Part shown: positions 52,733 to 61,935 of the stretch, in pieces
How positions within the stretch are numbered: position 1 is the first letter of the stretch
How the letters are laid out: every line of letters begins with the position of its first letter
Assembly: GCA_016931855.1 (NCBI GenBank)
Contig: JAFGDZ010000034.1
Coordinates: 1 to 64,000 of the forward strand
DNA: 64,000 nt
Source of the DNA: Bacteroidales bacterium
GTDB taxonomy: Bacteria; Bacteroidota; Bacteroidia; Bacteroidales; Tenuifilaceae
Direction: 5' to 3'
Notes under the pieces: generated by a model
Databases searched by the model: none
Told to the model about the DNA's origin: nothing
The model's input: the letters and a program-made list of their open reading frames with translations, nothing else
Translations under genes and position numbers: made by a program

Positions 52733-53965
52733 TTATGGCTTTTCAAAGACATAAACATTGTTTACTTCCCATGTGCCTGCAAAGTTATCGGCAGCACTGC
52801 TTATGTATTTAAATGCAATTCTAACGTTACTTTTTCCAGTATAATCGGAAAGTTTAAGATTCCCCGTGCTTATTAAATCCCAATTAGTTCCTGAAGGATA
52901 TGAATTGTCTGGCATTTCTAGTTGAGTCCAATTATCAGGATTAATAGTGGTTCCATCGCTTGTTGTAGAAACCCAAACGCTAATAGCCCGCTTCATGTTT
53001 GTAATGCTTCCTGCATCATCGCCAAAATACCTACCTACATGGTCGAATGATAAGAAAACTGAATCGCCCCTAGCCGACAAGTCCATTGCTGGAGAGATCA
53101 ACCAGTCTTCATTGTCAAAATAGGTTGACGAAGCATAACCCGTCATTTTCATATAGCCATAGCTGTCCCAAGCCCATGCCTGATCTCCAATAAGGCTAAT
53201 TACAGTAAAATCGCCAAGGTTAGAGCCAATCTTCGTGTTTGAGTTCAATCCAATAAGTATGTCAGTATCGATAAAATACCATAGACCATCACGCTTCTCA
53301 AACTTTACCTTATCTGTAGTTACCCCTGAGTAAACCTCCCAATTGCCATTTACCAAAGTAAACAGTTCAGTTTTTTGAGCAATGCTGCCACTGTAAAACA
53401 GGTAACGAATTAACTTAACTGTGCCTTCTTTTGCATATGGATAGGTTTGTTTTAACCAAATTGGTAGGTAAAAGTACGGGTCGATTGATGCGCTAAAGTT
53501 GTCATAACGCCCTGGCTGACCTGACGCTGTACCCATTGCATCATAATCAGCTGCAGCTAATGTGTATTTGTTTGAACTTGACATTGCTGTAGTATCGTAC
53601 TCCTCAAAGAAATTGTGAATAATAAAGACAGAAGAAGTATTATCAACATATTTATATTGCTTGCCAAGAAGAGCTGCAATATAGCTTGCATAATCGCCCA
53701 ACAAGATTTCATCGGAGAAATAATTCTTCTCAATGATTTTGGTCGCTTTTGTAGAGTCCTCTTTAGTTTCCGCATCAGCTAAAGCAGCATTACCAATTGT
53801 AGCGTAATCTGCAGCAACAAGTTGGTAATCGTAGGTCACAACATTTGTTGGGTTATTTGAGTCCTCAATACCCTCAAACTGCTCGTTAACATCTTCACAC
53901 CCTCCAAAAAGGAAAGCCGAGGTTAACCCTATTAATATGTATGCATGAATTCTTTTCATAACCAT
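52733..53965 (-). CDS. Choice-of-anchor-J lipoprotein
   Basis: A 410-residue surface or outer-membrane lipoprotein with lipobox FGGC, then EDVNEQFEG. The first half has no known domain and contains two similar segments, YDYQLVAADYATIG and KYTLAAADYDAMG. The second half has a cleaved-adhesin/choice-of-anchor-J-like module (residues about 250-408): NEDWLISPAMDLSARGDSVFLSFDH, a long strand region, then AGTWEVNNVYVF. It is 9 nt after the TonB receptor gene, so it is the partner lipoprotein of that receptor. Neither gene has a recognised substrate. Confidence 0.78.
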   Translation of the reverse strand: MVMKRIHAYILIGLTSAFLFGGCEDVNEQFEGIEDSNNPTNVVTYDYQLVAADYATIGNAALADAETKEDSTKATKIIEKNYFSDEILLGDYASYIAALLGKQYKYVDNTSSVFIIHNFFEEYDTTAMSSSNKYTLAAADYDAMGTASGQPGRYDNFSASIDPYFYLPIWLKQTYPYAKEGTVKLIRYLFYSGSIAQKTELFTLVNGNWEVYSGVTTDKVKFEKRDGLWYFIDTDILIGLNSNTKIGSNLGDFTVISLIGDQAWAWDSYGYMKMTGYASSTYFDNEDWLISPAMDLSARGDSVFLSFDHVGRYFGDDAGSITNMKRAISVWVSTTSDGTTINPDNWTQLEMPDNSYPSGTNWDLISTGNLKLSDYTGKSNVRIAFKYISSAADNFAGTWEVNNVYVFEKP

Positions 53966-53974
53966 CGGGATTCT

Positions 53975-56629
53975 TTAGAATTTAACTTTAAGTGTAGCTG
54001 AGAAGGTTCTTCCGAAACCATAAAAAACAGGAGAAGTTTTCCAATCATGGGCAGAACCATCAGTAGCATCTGTAATGTATTCAGTATCGAATATATTCTG
54101 AATGTTACCAATTAAAGAGGTGTCAAAAGTTCCTATTTTGAAACGGTAACTAGCATTAAAATCAAAAACAGTTGCATCAGGAATTTGCCAAGGTTGAGCA
54201 AAATCCACATCGTTTAGACTTGAACTAACTGAAGAGATATTGAAGTAAGCATAGTTACGACCAAAATAATTTGCTTCTAAGCCAAGTCTAAATCCTTTAA
54301 GAATCTCATAACGAGCGCCTAATGCAGCTGTTGTTTGAGCAGAGTTACCAACATGAATCCCCCCAATATTAACATTCATCTTATAATGATCTGGCCCCTG
54401 CATATCCACAACAATGCCATCTTTATTTACAGGCTGTCCTTCTCTATTATAGAGATAACCAGACACATCATTCTGCCAATTCCAGTCGCCAATAGAGATC
54501 ATACCATTAATCTCAAGGCCTCTTAATGGCTTAGCAACAAAATCTAGTTCAATACCTTGGTGTAAAGCGTTTACACCTTCCATATTTGCAACAAGACTCT
54601 CTGGGCTAGTTGCATTTACTGCGCGTACAAGGGTTTTATCCCTCCAAAGGGTACGATACAAGTTAAGATTCGCAGAAAACATGCTACTGCTAAAACCATA
54701 ACCAAATTCCATTGAAAAGGCTTTCTCATTTACGGCATCAGGATTGGTAATATTACTAGTAGTAGACTGAAGGAACGCTCCTCCTGAGAAGAATGGGGCA
54801 CGTGATATAACTCCAATATTGGCAAATACGTTGTGATACTCATTAATATTGTAGTTAGCGCCTCCTTTTGCGCTATAACCTAAGAAGTTAATCTTTTCTG
54901 ACTCGGCGGCTTTCGTTTCGTAGTAGAATCTGTCATAACGCCAGTAGGTGGTATTAGATCCTGATAAAGAAACAAATGCACTTAACTTATCCTGGTTATA
55001 TTCGGTTTGCATAAACAAACCTTCGCTCATTACAAAACCATCATAATCGCGATACACCACGTCACCAACAGCTAGTTTTCTAGTTTCGTAAGATTTGTCG
55101 GTTAAAAGTGGGCGTTTGGTTGGATCGATAAAGAAGGCTCCACCATATAAATCGGTAATCTCATTAGTGTGAATTCCTTTATAGTAACGAAAATCAACGC
55201 CACCATAAAAATCGATATTGTCGGTTATTTTAGTACTATATGTAGAAAGAATCCCGTACCACAAGTGCTGGTTAACACTCTTAGACATAACCATTTGAGA
55301 GCTATTAAGACTTGCTTGGTTTAACTCATAAATGGCTCCATAATTAAATGTACCATCAGGATTACGATACTTAGTGTTTGGTTTTCCATTCGATGCACCA
55401 TACCAATCGTTGCGGTTGTCGCCCTGACCGCTATAACCAAAACCATCACCTATAGAAACATACGCCGACGTTGACAGTGTTGATTTTGAATTGATTGTCC
55501 AGAAATGGTTAAGAGAAATCTGAGGCTTATGGTATTTATTGTAAGAAGATGTTTTACGCTGACCATTCATGTCAAAACCATAAGTAGGATTATACTTATA
55601 CTTCATTGGTTGTTTTTGCCACTCTTCTATTAACAACTTATCGTTGTTGTTACGCTGGTTGTGCCATTGCGGAGCACCAAAGGCGGTAAATGAAAGGTGG
55701 TGAGCATCATTTATCCTTTTAGATATGTTAACAAAGTAAGAGTAAGACTCAAACTCGGTACCTTGCACATAACCATCGCCAACAGTTTTTGCTCCTAATA
55801 CAGTTATGGCCCAGTTGTTCTCTGTTAAACCTGTAGAAACGCTGAAACCAATTTTGCTATAACCATCGCTACCAATGCCATAGGAAACATTACCCCCTTT
55901 GATGGCATCAGTTGAACGTGTTACAATGTTAATAGAACCTCCCAATGAAGGCGCTGCAACTTTGGACGCACCAAGACCACGTTGCACCTGCATAGAGCGG
56001 GTAACATCACTTAAACCAGCCCAGTTAGACCAGTAAACGCCACCCCATTCCATATCATTCATAGGAACACCATTAATCATTACTGCAATATTTGCAGATT
56101 CAAATCCACGAAGGTTAATACGTGAATCACCAAAACCACCACCCTGCTTTGTAGCATAAACACCAGGGGTTGATTTCAATATCTCAGGAAACTCTTGTGT
56201 TCCTAACTTTTCCTCAATTTGAATTGGATCTAATTTTGAAAGAGCAACTGGAGTTTTGCGCGATTCAGCAATTGATGCAAAAACTGCAACCTCAGCAATA
56301 CCTATTTGCTCTGCTTCCATAAGAATAGTACCAATATCGGTTGTTTGTCCATCCTTTACGGTAACATCAACATCCTTTTTCACAAATCCAACAAACTGGA
56401 TTGAGATTGTTTTTTTTCCTGCTGGAACTTCTAAACTAAAGTTTCCAGACACATCGGAACTTACGCCTTTTGTTGTTCCTTTTAGAACTACAGCGGCACC
56501 AACAAGTTTTTCATTGCTGCTCGCGTCGACCACAACCCCTTTCACAACTCCCTGTGAAAAAGAGAAGCTGGCAATACCTGCAAAAACAAGGGTTAACAGG
56601 CTCTTTTTAAGGTTTCTTACCATAGCCAA
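53975..56629 (-). CDS. TonB-dependent receptor
   Basis: An 884-residue outer-membrane receptor with a signal peptide (ASFSFSQ, about residue 25). A CarboxypepD-regulatory-like domain follows (VVKGVVVDASSNEKLVGAAVVLKG near 28-50), then a plug with LKSTPGVYATKQGGGFGDSRINLRGFE near 147-173. The rest is a 22-strand-type barrel ending with GRTFSATLKVKF, a terminal Phe. It is co-transcribed with the anchor-J lipoprotein that follows at 9 nt, the arrangement typical of a nutrient-uptake pair. The pair lacks the SusD domain, so it is not a classical glycan utilisation locus. Confidence 0.88.
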   Translation of the reverse strand: MAMVRNLKKSLLTLVFAGIASFSFSQGVVKGVVVDASSNEKLVGAAVVLKGTTKGVSSDVSGNFSLEVPAGKKTISIQFVGFVKKDVDVTVKDGQTTDIGTILMEAEQIGIAEVAVFASIAESRKTPVALSKLDPIQIEEKLGTQEFPEILKSTPGVYATKQGGGFGDSRINLRGFESANIAVMINGVPMNDMEWGGVYWSNWAGLSDVTRSMQVQRGLGASKVAAPSLGGSINIVTRSTDAIKGGNVSYGIGSDGYSKIGFSVSTGLTENNWAITVLGAKTVGDGYVQGTEFESYSYFVNISKRINDAHHLSFTAFGAPQWHNQRNNNDKLLIEEWQKQPMKYKYNPTYGFDMNGQRKTSSYNKYHKPQISLNHFWTINSKSTLSTSAYVSIGDGFGYSGQGDNRNDWYGASNGKPNTKYRNPDGTFNYGAIYELNQASLNSSQMVMSKSVNQHLWYGILSTYSTKITDNIDFYGGVDFRYYKGIHTNEITDLYGGAFFIDPTKRPLLTDKSYETRKLAVGDVVYRDYDGFVMSEGLFMQTEYNQDKLSAFVSLSGSNTTYWRYDRFYYETKAAESEKINFLGYSAKGGANYNINEYHNVFANIGVISRAPFFSGGAFLQSTTSNITNPDAVNEKAFSMEFGYGFSSSMFSANLNLYRTLWRDKTLVRAVNATSPESLVANMEGVNALHQGIELDFVAKPLRGLEINGMISIGDWNWQNDVSGYLYNREGQPVNKDGIVVDMQGPDHYKMNVNIGGIHVGNSAQTTAALGARYEILKGFRLGLEANYFGRNYAYFNISSVSSSLNDVDFAQPWQIPDATVFDFNASYRFKIGTFDTSLIGNIQNIFDTEYITDATDGSAHDWKTSPVFYGFGRTFSATLKVKF

Positions 56630-56720
56630 TTTTAGGTTTAGGATTAAAAACTCAAGTCAAAATCGCAGACACTAATATCAGGGGATTATAGTGTTCAGGA
56701 TTTATATACTTATTTGTGTG

Positions 56721-56728
56721 CAAAAATA
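56721..56728 (-). promoter_or_regulatory. TonB receptor -7 element
   Basis: TATTTTTG on the minus strand is a perfect TAnnTTTG match, 92 nt before the start of the receptor gene. No clear -33 is seen. Confidence 0.35.
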
Positions 56729-56799
56729 GAGATGCCAATGTAAACTAACCGTATTACTTGTGTTAGCAAATTGTTAAAGCCCCGCTAACTGGGGCTAAA

Positions 56800-58038
56800 C
56801 TAGGGTAGCTTTAGCACAATCTTATTTAAGATTATGCTTGTGGCTCCTAAGCTGCTATAAATATAGCTATAAGCGGCTTTACCTGCATTTTCGAGTTTTT
56901 GCGCAGAGGTTAGAAGCGCATTTAGCGAAAGGTTTAATTCCTCTTGGGAACTTATTGCAATTCCTCCTCCGCAGCTCTTTAATCCTAAAGCCTCGCGGAA
57001 TTTTTGGTGGTTGGGGCCAAATAGTACTGGAATCCCAAAAACGGCTGCCTCCAAAGTATTGTGAATACCTGCCCCAAAGCCTCCTCCTATGTAGGCCACG
57101 TTGCCATAGCTGTAAACGGAGGACAGAATACCAATTGTATCTATTACCAGTACCTGCGCCTTGCTTAGATCCTGATTTGTATATTGCGTGTAACGAACGG
57201 CGGGCTTTCCAATTTTAGCTATTAGCGCATCTATTTGGTCGCTGTGAATTTCGTGCGGGGCAATAACTAGCTTTAGATTTGGCGATTGCGATGTGAAGTA
57301 CTCCGCAATTAGCTCCTCGTCCTTTGGCCAGGTGCTTCCGGCTACAAGTACGGTTGCTCCCTTTGCAAACGCCTCAACTAGGGGAACTACCTTAGCTGCC
57401 TTAGCGTTATCGGCCACCCTATCGAAACGGGTATCGCCAGCAACGGTAACATTGGTAACGCCAATGCTGTTAAGTAGCGCCTCTGAGTCGCTATTCTGAA
57501 CAAATATGTGCTCAAAAAAGGTGAGGATACGCCTATACAACCCGCCATACCACTTAAAGAAAAGCTGATCGGGGCGAAAAATGGCAGATACTATGTAAAT
57601 GGGAATGTTTGCCCTGTGAATGGCCTTGAGAATGTGGTACCAGAACTCGTACTTTACAAAGACTACCACCTTGGGGTTTATGGCTTTTATTAGTCGGCGT
57701 GCGTTACGGCGGGTATCCAGAGGGAGGTAAAAAACGTAATCGGCTCCCTGATAGCTCTTTCTAATCTCGTAACCCGATGGGGAAAAAAAGGTTAGCAGTA
57801 TTTTATACTCTGGTTTTTGCTGCTTAAGCGCCTCCATTAGTGGACGCCCCTGCTCAAACTCACCTAACGATGCGCAGTGGAACCAGGCTATGGGCGCATC
57901 TTTATCAACCGCCGCAACTAACTTTGAGTGCCACTTTTGTCGTCCCGTTATCCAAAGTTTTGCCTTTTTGTTAAACGGTGAAACAAGGGCTATAATCAGG
58001 TAGTACAGGCGAATGCCAAGGTCGTACAAAAGAATCAT
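56800..58038 (-). CDS. waaA: Kdo transferase (lipid A)
   Basis: Transfers 3-deoxy-D-manno-octulosonic acid from CMP-Kdo to lipid IVA on the inner membrane. The GT-B, GT30-type protein is 412 residues from the preferred ATG at 58038, which begins MILLYDLGIRLYYL, the family membrane-anchor helix. Later it shows IAWFHCASLGEFEQGRPL near 48-65, the KFEWY-like VVFVKYEFWYH near 122, VAGSTWPKDEELI near 230, and GGFGAGIHNTLEAAVFGIPVLFGPNHQKF near 319-347 with the donor-binding residues. A further 17 codons upstream are open but not conserved. A -7 box TAAGTTTG (minus, plus 58120-58127) lies upstream. Confidence 0.9.
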   Translation of the reverse strand: MILLYDLGIRLYYLIIALVSPFNKKAKLWITGRQKWHSKLVAAVDKDAPIAWFHCASLGEFEQGRPLMEALKQQKPEYKILLTFFSPSGYEIRKSYQGADYVFYLPLDTRRNARRLIKAINPKVVVFVKYEFWYHILKAIHRANIPIYIVSAIFRPDQLFFKWYGGLYRRILTFFEHIFVQNSDSEALLNSIGVTNVTVAGDTRFDRVADNAKAAKVVPLVEAFAKGATVLVAGSTWPKDEELIAEYFTSQSPNLKLVIAPHEIHSDQIDALIAKIGKPAVRYTQYTNQDLSKAQVLVIDTIGILSSVYSYGNVAYIGGGFGAGIHNTLEAAVFGIPVLFGPNHQKFREALGLKSCGGGIAISSQEELNLSLNALLTSAQKLENAGKAAYSYIYSSLGATSIILNKIVLKLP

Positions 58039-58237
58039 CCTCGAGTAATTAGGGGGCGTAAATTTAGCTGGTAGCCTTGATATTAACAATAATTAAAAGT
58101 CCATTGCGTTGTCATTTATCAAACTTAATTAGATACACAACCCTATGTGCCCTATAGAATAAGGCTTTACGGAATAGAAGAATTTTATTAACAATCTTTT
58201 TTTTTGATTTTCTCCCCGTTACAAACCGTGGGAACAA

Positions 58238-58245
58238 TACCTTTA
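58238..58245 (+). promoter_or_regulatory. -7 element of the giant outer-membrane protein gene
   Basis: TACCTTTA lies about 25 nt before the TTG start and is one base off the -7 consensus. It supports the unusual start codon because no ATG exists before the conserved region within the likely transcript. Confidence 0.4.
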
Positions 58246-58271
58246 CAAACCGTCTCAAAACAACAACCAAA

Positions 58272-61200
58272 TTGGGCAAAACTAGGCTAGCTATAGTGCT
58301 ACTGTATTTATCCTGCATGGCTACTGCTGTGGGACAGGTAAATCCGTACCTGCGCTCAATAGCAATAGCTCCGCCAATAGATTCCGTTGCTATAGATTCC
58401 CTAAGCATTATTCCGGGCTCCCTAACGCTAACCACCAAAAGCACTGCTACCATTTACTCTAGCGAGCTCTATACCGTTAACTTTGCAAAGGGAATCATCT
58501 ACTTTAAACCGCCGCTAACCGATACGCTAATTGCCCACTACCAAGCATTCCCTATAAGCTTTGCGCAAACCTACCGCCATAAACACTACCAGCAGAGCCT
58601 GTCGCCCGATAGCCTACTGCTGCAACCAAACCAATGGAACAGCGAAACAGCTGAGCCATCGCCTTGGCCCAGCGGACTGGAGGTAACGGGTAGCGTTATG
58701 CGAGGTGTGGGCGTGGGGAATAATCAGGATGCAACGGTAAGCTCATCGTTAAACCTGCAAATAAACGGCAACATCACCAACGAGATTAGGGTTGAGGGCG
58801 CCATTGCCGACCGCACCGTACCCTTTCAGCCCGAGGGGAACACCCGAAGGCTACAGGAGTTTGAAAAGGTTTACCTTAAGGTTTATACCGATAAATTTGC
58901 CATTAGGGGTGGCGATATAGACATTACCCCAGTAAAACAGGGGCTACTCACCTTTAAACGGAACGTAAAGGGGATTGCCTACTCGTATTCCCCTTCCGAC
59001 TCCATAAGGGTATCAACCGCATTTGCCGTTGCCCGGGGCAAGTTTGCCCGTAACCAATTTGCCGGAGCAGAGGGCAACCAAGGGCCATACCGCCTAATGG
59101 GCACACAGGGAGAATCGTACATTGTTGTGCTTGCTGGCTCGGAAAGGGTTTATGTTGATGGGGTACTACTCCAGCGCGGAGCCGATGCGCAGTACACTAT
59201 CGACTATAACCTAGCCGAAGTTGTTTTTACGCCCCTTTTCCCTATTACATCCAATAGCAGGATAGCCGTAGAATTTGAATACTCCGAGATGAGCTTTGCC
59301 CGTTTTACCTCTTATGTTGGTGCCGAAAAGCGGTTTAAGCGGATATCGGTGTGGGCTTCGGCCTTTTCGGAAAGCGATAGCAAGAACCAACCACTAGACC
59401 AAGACCTATCGCCAACAGAGGTAAACCTGCTTAAAGGGGTTGGCGATAACCTGAATCAGGCTTGGGTTAATACTGCGCAAAGCACCAGCTTTGACCCAGA
59501 AAAACTACTATACCAGCAAGTTGACACAACCATAAATGGAGCTACTTACACCATTTTTAGGCAAACATCAAACCCTAACGCGCAGGTTTACCAAGTTACC
59601 TTTTCCTACGTTGGTGAAGGCAAAGGGAGCTACACCCCCAATTTTGGCGGGGTAAACGGCAGGGTTTACAAATGGGTTGCCCCAACAAACGGCTTACTAC
59701 AAGGTAGCTATGAGCCCAAGCGCTTACTGGTTACTCCCAAACAAAAGCAACTTTTTGCTTTAGGTTCTGCAATAAACATTGCCAAAAAGGGAGCGCTATT
59801 GGTTGAAGGGGCGGTTAGCCGTAACAACCTAAACCGCTTCTCCACACTTGATTCTGGTGATGATGTTGGTGCCGCATTTACCTTCCAACTTGATAACCAG
59901 ATTGGAACCGATTCGCTTAAAATGATACGATTTGGCATTAGCGGCGAGCATTACCACAAAAACTTTAGTGAGGTTGACCGCATACAAAGCGTTGAGCACT
60001 CCCGCGATTGGAACCTACCCAGCACCAGCACCCCTGCAGGGCAATCGGCGCTATCGGCATTTGTAAGCGCAAGGCGTGGACAGCAAGGCATAGCCATTAC
60101 CTCCCAGTATTTACATGCACCACAAACCCTCTACACTGGCTTTAGAAATGGGCTAACCCTTGAGCTAAAACGGGAAAGCGTGAGTATAACAGCATTGGCT
60201 AATCACCTTGAGTCGGCAGACAGCTCCATAAAAAGTACCTTTACCCGTATAAACACGGGCATTAATAGCACAAACAAGTGGTGGCAAACGGGAGTTGCCC
60301 TTAGCGGCGAAAACAATCATCAAAAGCTTATTGATACTGATATTACCGCACCAACCAGTATCCGCTGGCATCAAGCCGAAGCCTACCTTGGCACAAACGA
60401 TACGCTAAAAAACAGAGCGAAGCTATTTGCCCGCATAAGAACCGATTGGAATGCACCCGACAGCACGCTTAGAAAATCGGCCAGAGCGGTTGACCTTGGC
60501 ATAACATCATCGTTTACCAAAAATCCGCACAGTACCTTTAGGTTCTCACTTGTACACAGAACATTTACTCCCTACGATACCCTAAGAACCAAGCAAAAAC
60601 CTGAGGAAACCATTCTGGCTAAAGGGGAGTACGCGTTTAGGGCTTTGCGTAACAGCGTAACAGGAACCGTTAGCGTAGAGAACGGCTCGGGGCTTGAGGC
60701 AGAACAGCAGTACTACTTTTTTGAGGTGCCAGCAGGACAGGGCGTTTACACTTGGAAGGATTATAACAACAACGGTGTTAGGGAAACCAACGAGTTTGAG
60801 ATTTCCCAGTTTAAGGACGAGGCTACGTTTATTAGGATTAACACCCCAACAAATAAGTACATCAGGGTGCGTAATGGCAACTTAGCCTTTTCTATTGAGA
60901 TATGGCCAGAGCGCGCAATACGAGATACTAGCCTTATTAGCAAGGTTATAAAACGGTTCTCCAACCAGTTTCACTACCAATCGGCGCAAAAGCGCAACCA
61001 GCGCGGACTAATTGTTCTAGCATCGCCATTTGGCATAACCCTTAATAACCCACAGCTAATTAGCTATAACGAATCGTACCGCAACTCACTAGCTATAAAC
61101 AGGTTTAATCGCCAGCTGGGTTTCGATTTTATAATGAGCGGAGGGCAAAGCAAGCAGGTACTAACCAACGGATTTGAGGTTAGGCAGCAAAGCACCGTTG

Positions 61201-61706
61201 AGCTATGGGGCTGGGTTGGACTTGGTAGCCTATGGCAGCTGCGCACAGCTTGGATATGGCTTGATAAGGAGCAACAGTCGGAGCTATTTACAAACCGCGA
61301 CTACTCCATTAGCGGCACAAAACCCGAGGTGGCATTCCGATTTAACAGCGAGAGAGGGTACGAACTGGAGCTGGGTGCGGAGTATAAGGATTTGGCAGAG
61401 TCCATATCAGCACTAAACCTAAAAGCGCATACAGCAAAAGCATCGGCGGTTGTAACGGCATCGGATAAGCTTAGCATGAGTGGCCGTTTCTCCATATCTA
61501 AAATTAGCTTTAATGGCAACCCTGCAACCCCTGTTGGGTACGAAATGCTTCAGGGGCTAACCAAGGGCACCAATGCGGTTTGGGAGGCCACCATACAGCG
61601 CAGGCTATCGGCACTATTCCAACTGGAACTTATGTATAACGGGAGGCGGTTGGGCAGCGGCAATGTGGTACACGCAGGAGCTGTGCAGGTTAGGGCCATC
61701 TTTTAG
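58272..61706 (+). CDS. Giant outer-membrane barrel-like protein
   Basis: A 1,144-residue protein starting at TTG with a signal peptide (LAIVLLYLSCMATAVGQ). An ATG 15 codons later would destroy the signal peptide. The protein has a large ordered beta-strand-rich body. Motifs include EGNTRRLQEFEKVYLKVYTDKFAIRGGDIDI near 188-218, EGNQGPYRLMG near 265, and FIVILAG-like YIVVLAGSERVYVDGVLLQRGADAQYTIDYNLAEVVFTPLFPITSNSRIAVEFEYSE near 284-341. This last stretch closely resembles segments I associate with SprA-type secretion channels, but the protein is under half the length of SprA. It ends in a strand with terminal Phe (VRAIF). The role is unknown. Confidence 0.72.
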   Translation: MGKTRLAIVLLYLSCMATAVGQVNPYLRSIAIAPPIDSVAIDSLSIIPGSLTLTTKSTATIYSSELYTVNFAKGIIYFKPPLTDTLIAHYQAFPISFAQTYRHKHYQQSLSPDSLLLQPNQWNSETAEPSPWPSGLEVTGSVMRGVGVGNNQDATVSSSLNLQINGNITNEIRVEGAIADRTVPFQPEGNTRRLQEFEKVYLKVYTDKFAIRGGDIDITPVKQGLLTFKRNVKGIAYSYSPSDSIRVSTAFAVARGKFARNQFAGAEGNQGPYRLMGTQGESYIVVLAGSERVYVDGVLLQRGADAQYTIDYNLAEVVFTPLFPITSNSRIAVEFEYSEMSFARFTSYVGAEKRFKRISVWASAFSESDSKNQPLDQDLSPTEVNLLKGVGDNLNQAWVNTAQSTSFDPEKLLYQQVDTTINGATYTIFRQTSNPNAQVYQVTFSYVGEGKGSYTPNFGGVNGRVYKWVAPTNGLLQGSYEPKRLLVTPKQKQLFALGSAINIAKKGALLVEGAVSRNNLNRFSTLDSGDDVGAAFTFQLDNQIGTDSLKMIRFGISGEHYHKNFSEVDRIQSVEHSRDWNLPSTSTPAGQSALSAFVSARRGQQGIAITSQYLHAPQTLYTGFRNGLTLELKRESVSITALANHLESADSSIKSTFTRINTGINSTNKWWQTGVALSGENNHQKLIDTDITAPTSIRWHQAEAYLGTNDTLKNRAKLFARIRTDWNAPDSTLRKSARAVDLGITSSFTKNPHSTFRFSLVHRTFTPYDTLRTKQKPEETILAKGEYAFRALRNSVTGTVSVENGSGLEAEQQYYFFEVPAGQGVYTWKDYNNNGVRETNEFEISQFKDEATFIRINTPTNKYIRVRNGNLAFSIEIWPERAIRDTSLISKVIKRFSNQFHYQSAQKRNQRGLIVLASPFGITLNNPQLISYNESYRNSLAINRFNRQLGFDFIMSGGQSKQVLTNGFEVRQQSTVELWGWVGLGSLWQLRTAWIWLDKEQQSELFTNRDYSISGTKPEVAFRFNSERGYELELGAEYKDLAESISALNLKAHTAKASAVVTASDKLSMSGRFSISKISFNGNPATPVGYEMLQGLTKGTNAVWEATIQRRLSALFQLELMYNGRRLGSGNVVHAGAVQVRAIF

Positions 61707-61779
61707 GGTTGGTTTAACACAAGACTATTAGTGCGGCATATTCGCTGGATTGTTGTTGGCTTTTCTATAATTCCAATAT

Positions 61780-61801
61780 GCGCCACAGCATGCTGTGGCG
61801 C
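61780..61801. repeat. Perfect 22-bp palindrome
   Basis: GCGCCACAG-CATG-CTGTGGCGC is exactly self-complementary over 22 bases, about 75 nt after the giant gene's stop and 135 nt before pstS. It has no T tract, so it is not a standard terminator. It may be a regulator site or an RNA-stabilising hairpin. Confidence 0.6.
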
Positions 61802-61877
61802 TACAATATTCCTCAACCTACCTCATATTCCTCAATCTACCTCCACTTCCATTTACTCCTCCTCTCCCAAATATTTA

Positions 61878-61885
61878 TATCTTTA
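61878..61885 (+). promoter_or_regulatory. pstS -7 element
   Basis: TATCTTTA fits the -7 consensus except the last base and implies a start near 61892. This supports the downstream ATG (61936) as the pstS start, because an earlier frame start at 61795 would lie before the promoter. Confidence 0.4.
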
Positions 61886-61935
61886 CGCATCAAAAACCCA
61901 AAGCAACTATTTTTTGCCAACCTAAAAGCTTAACT

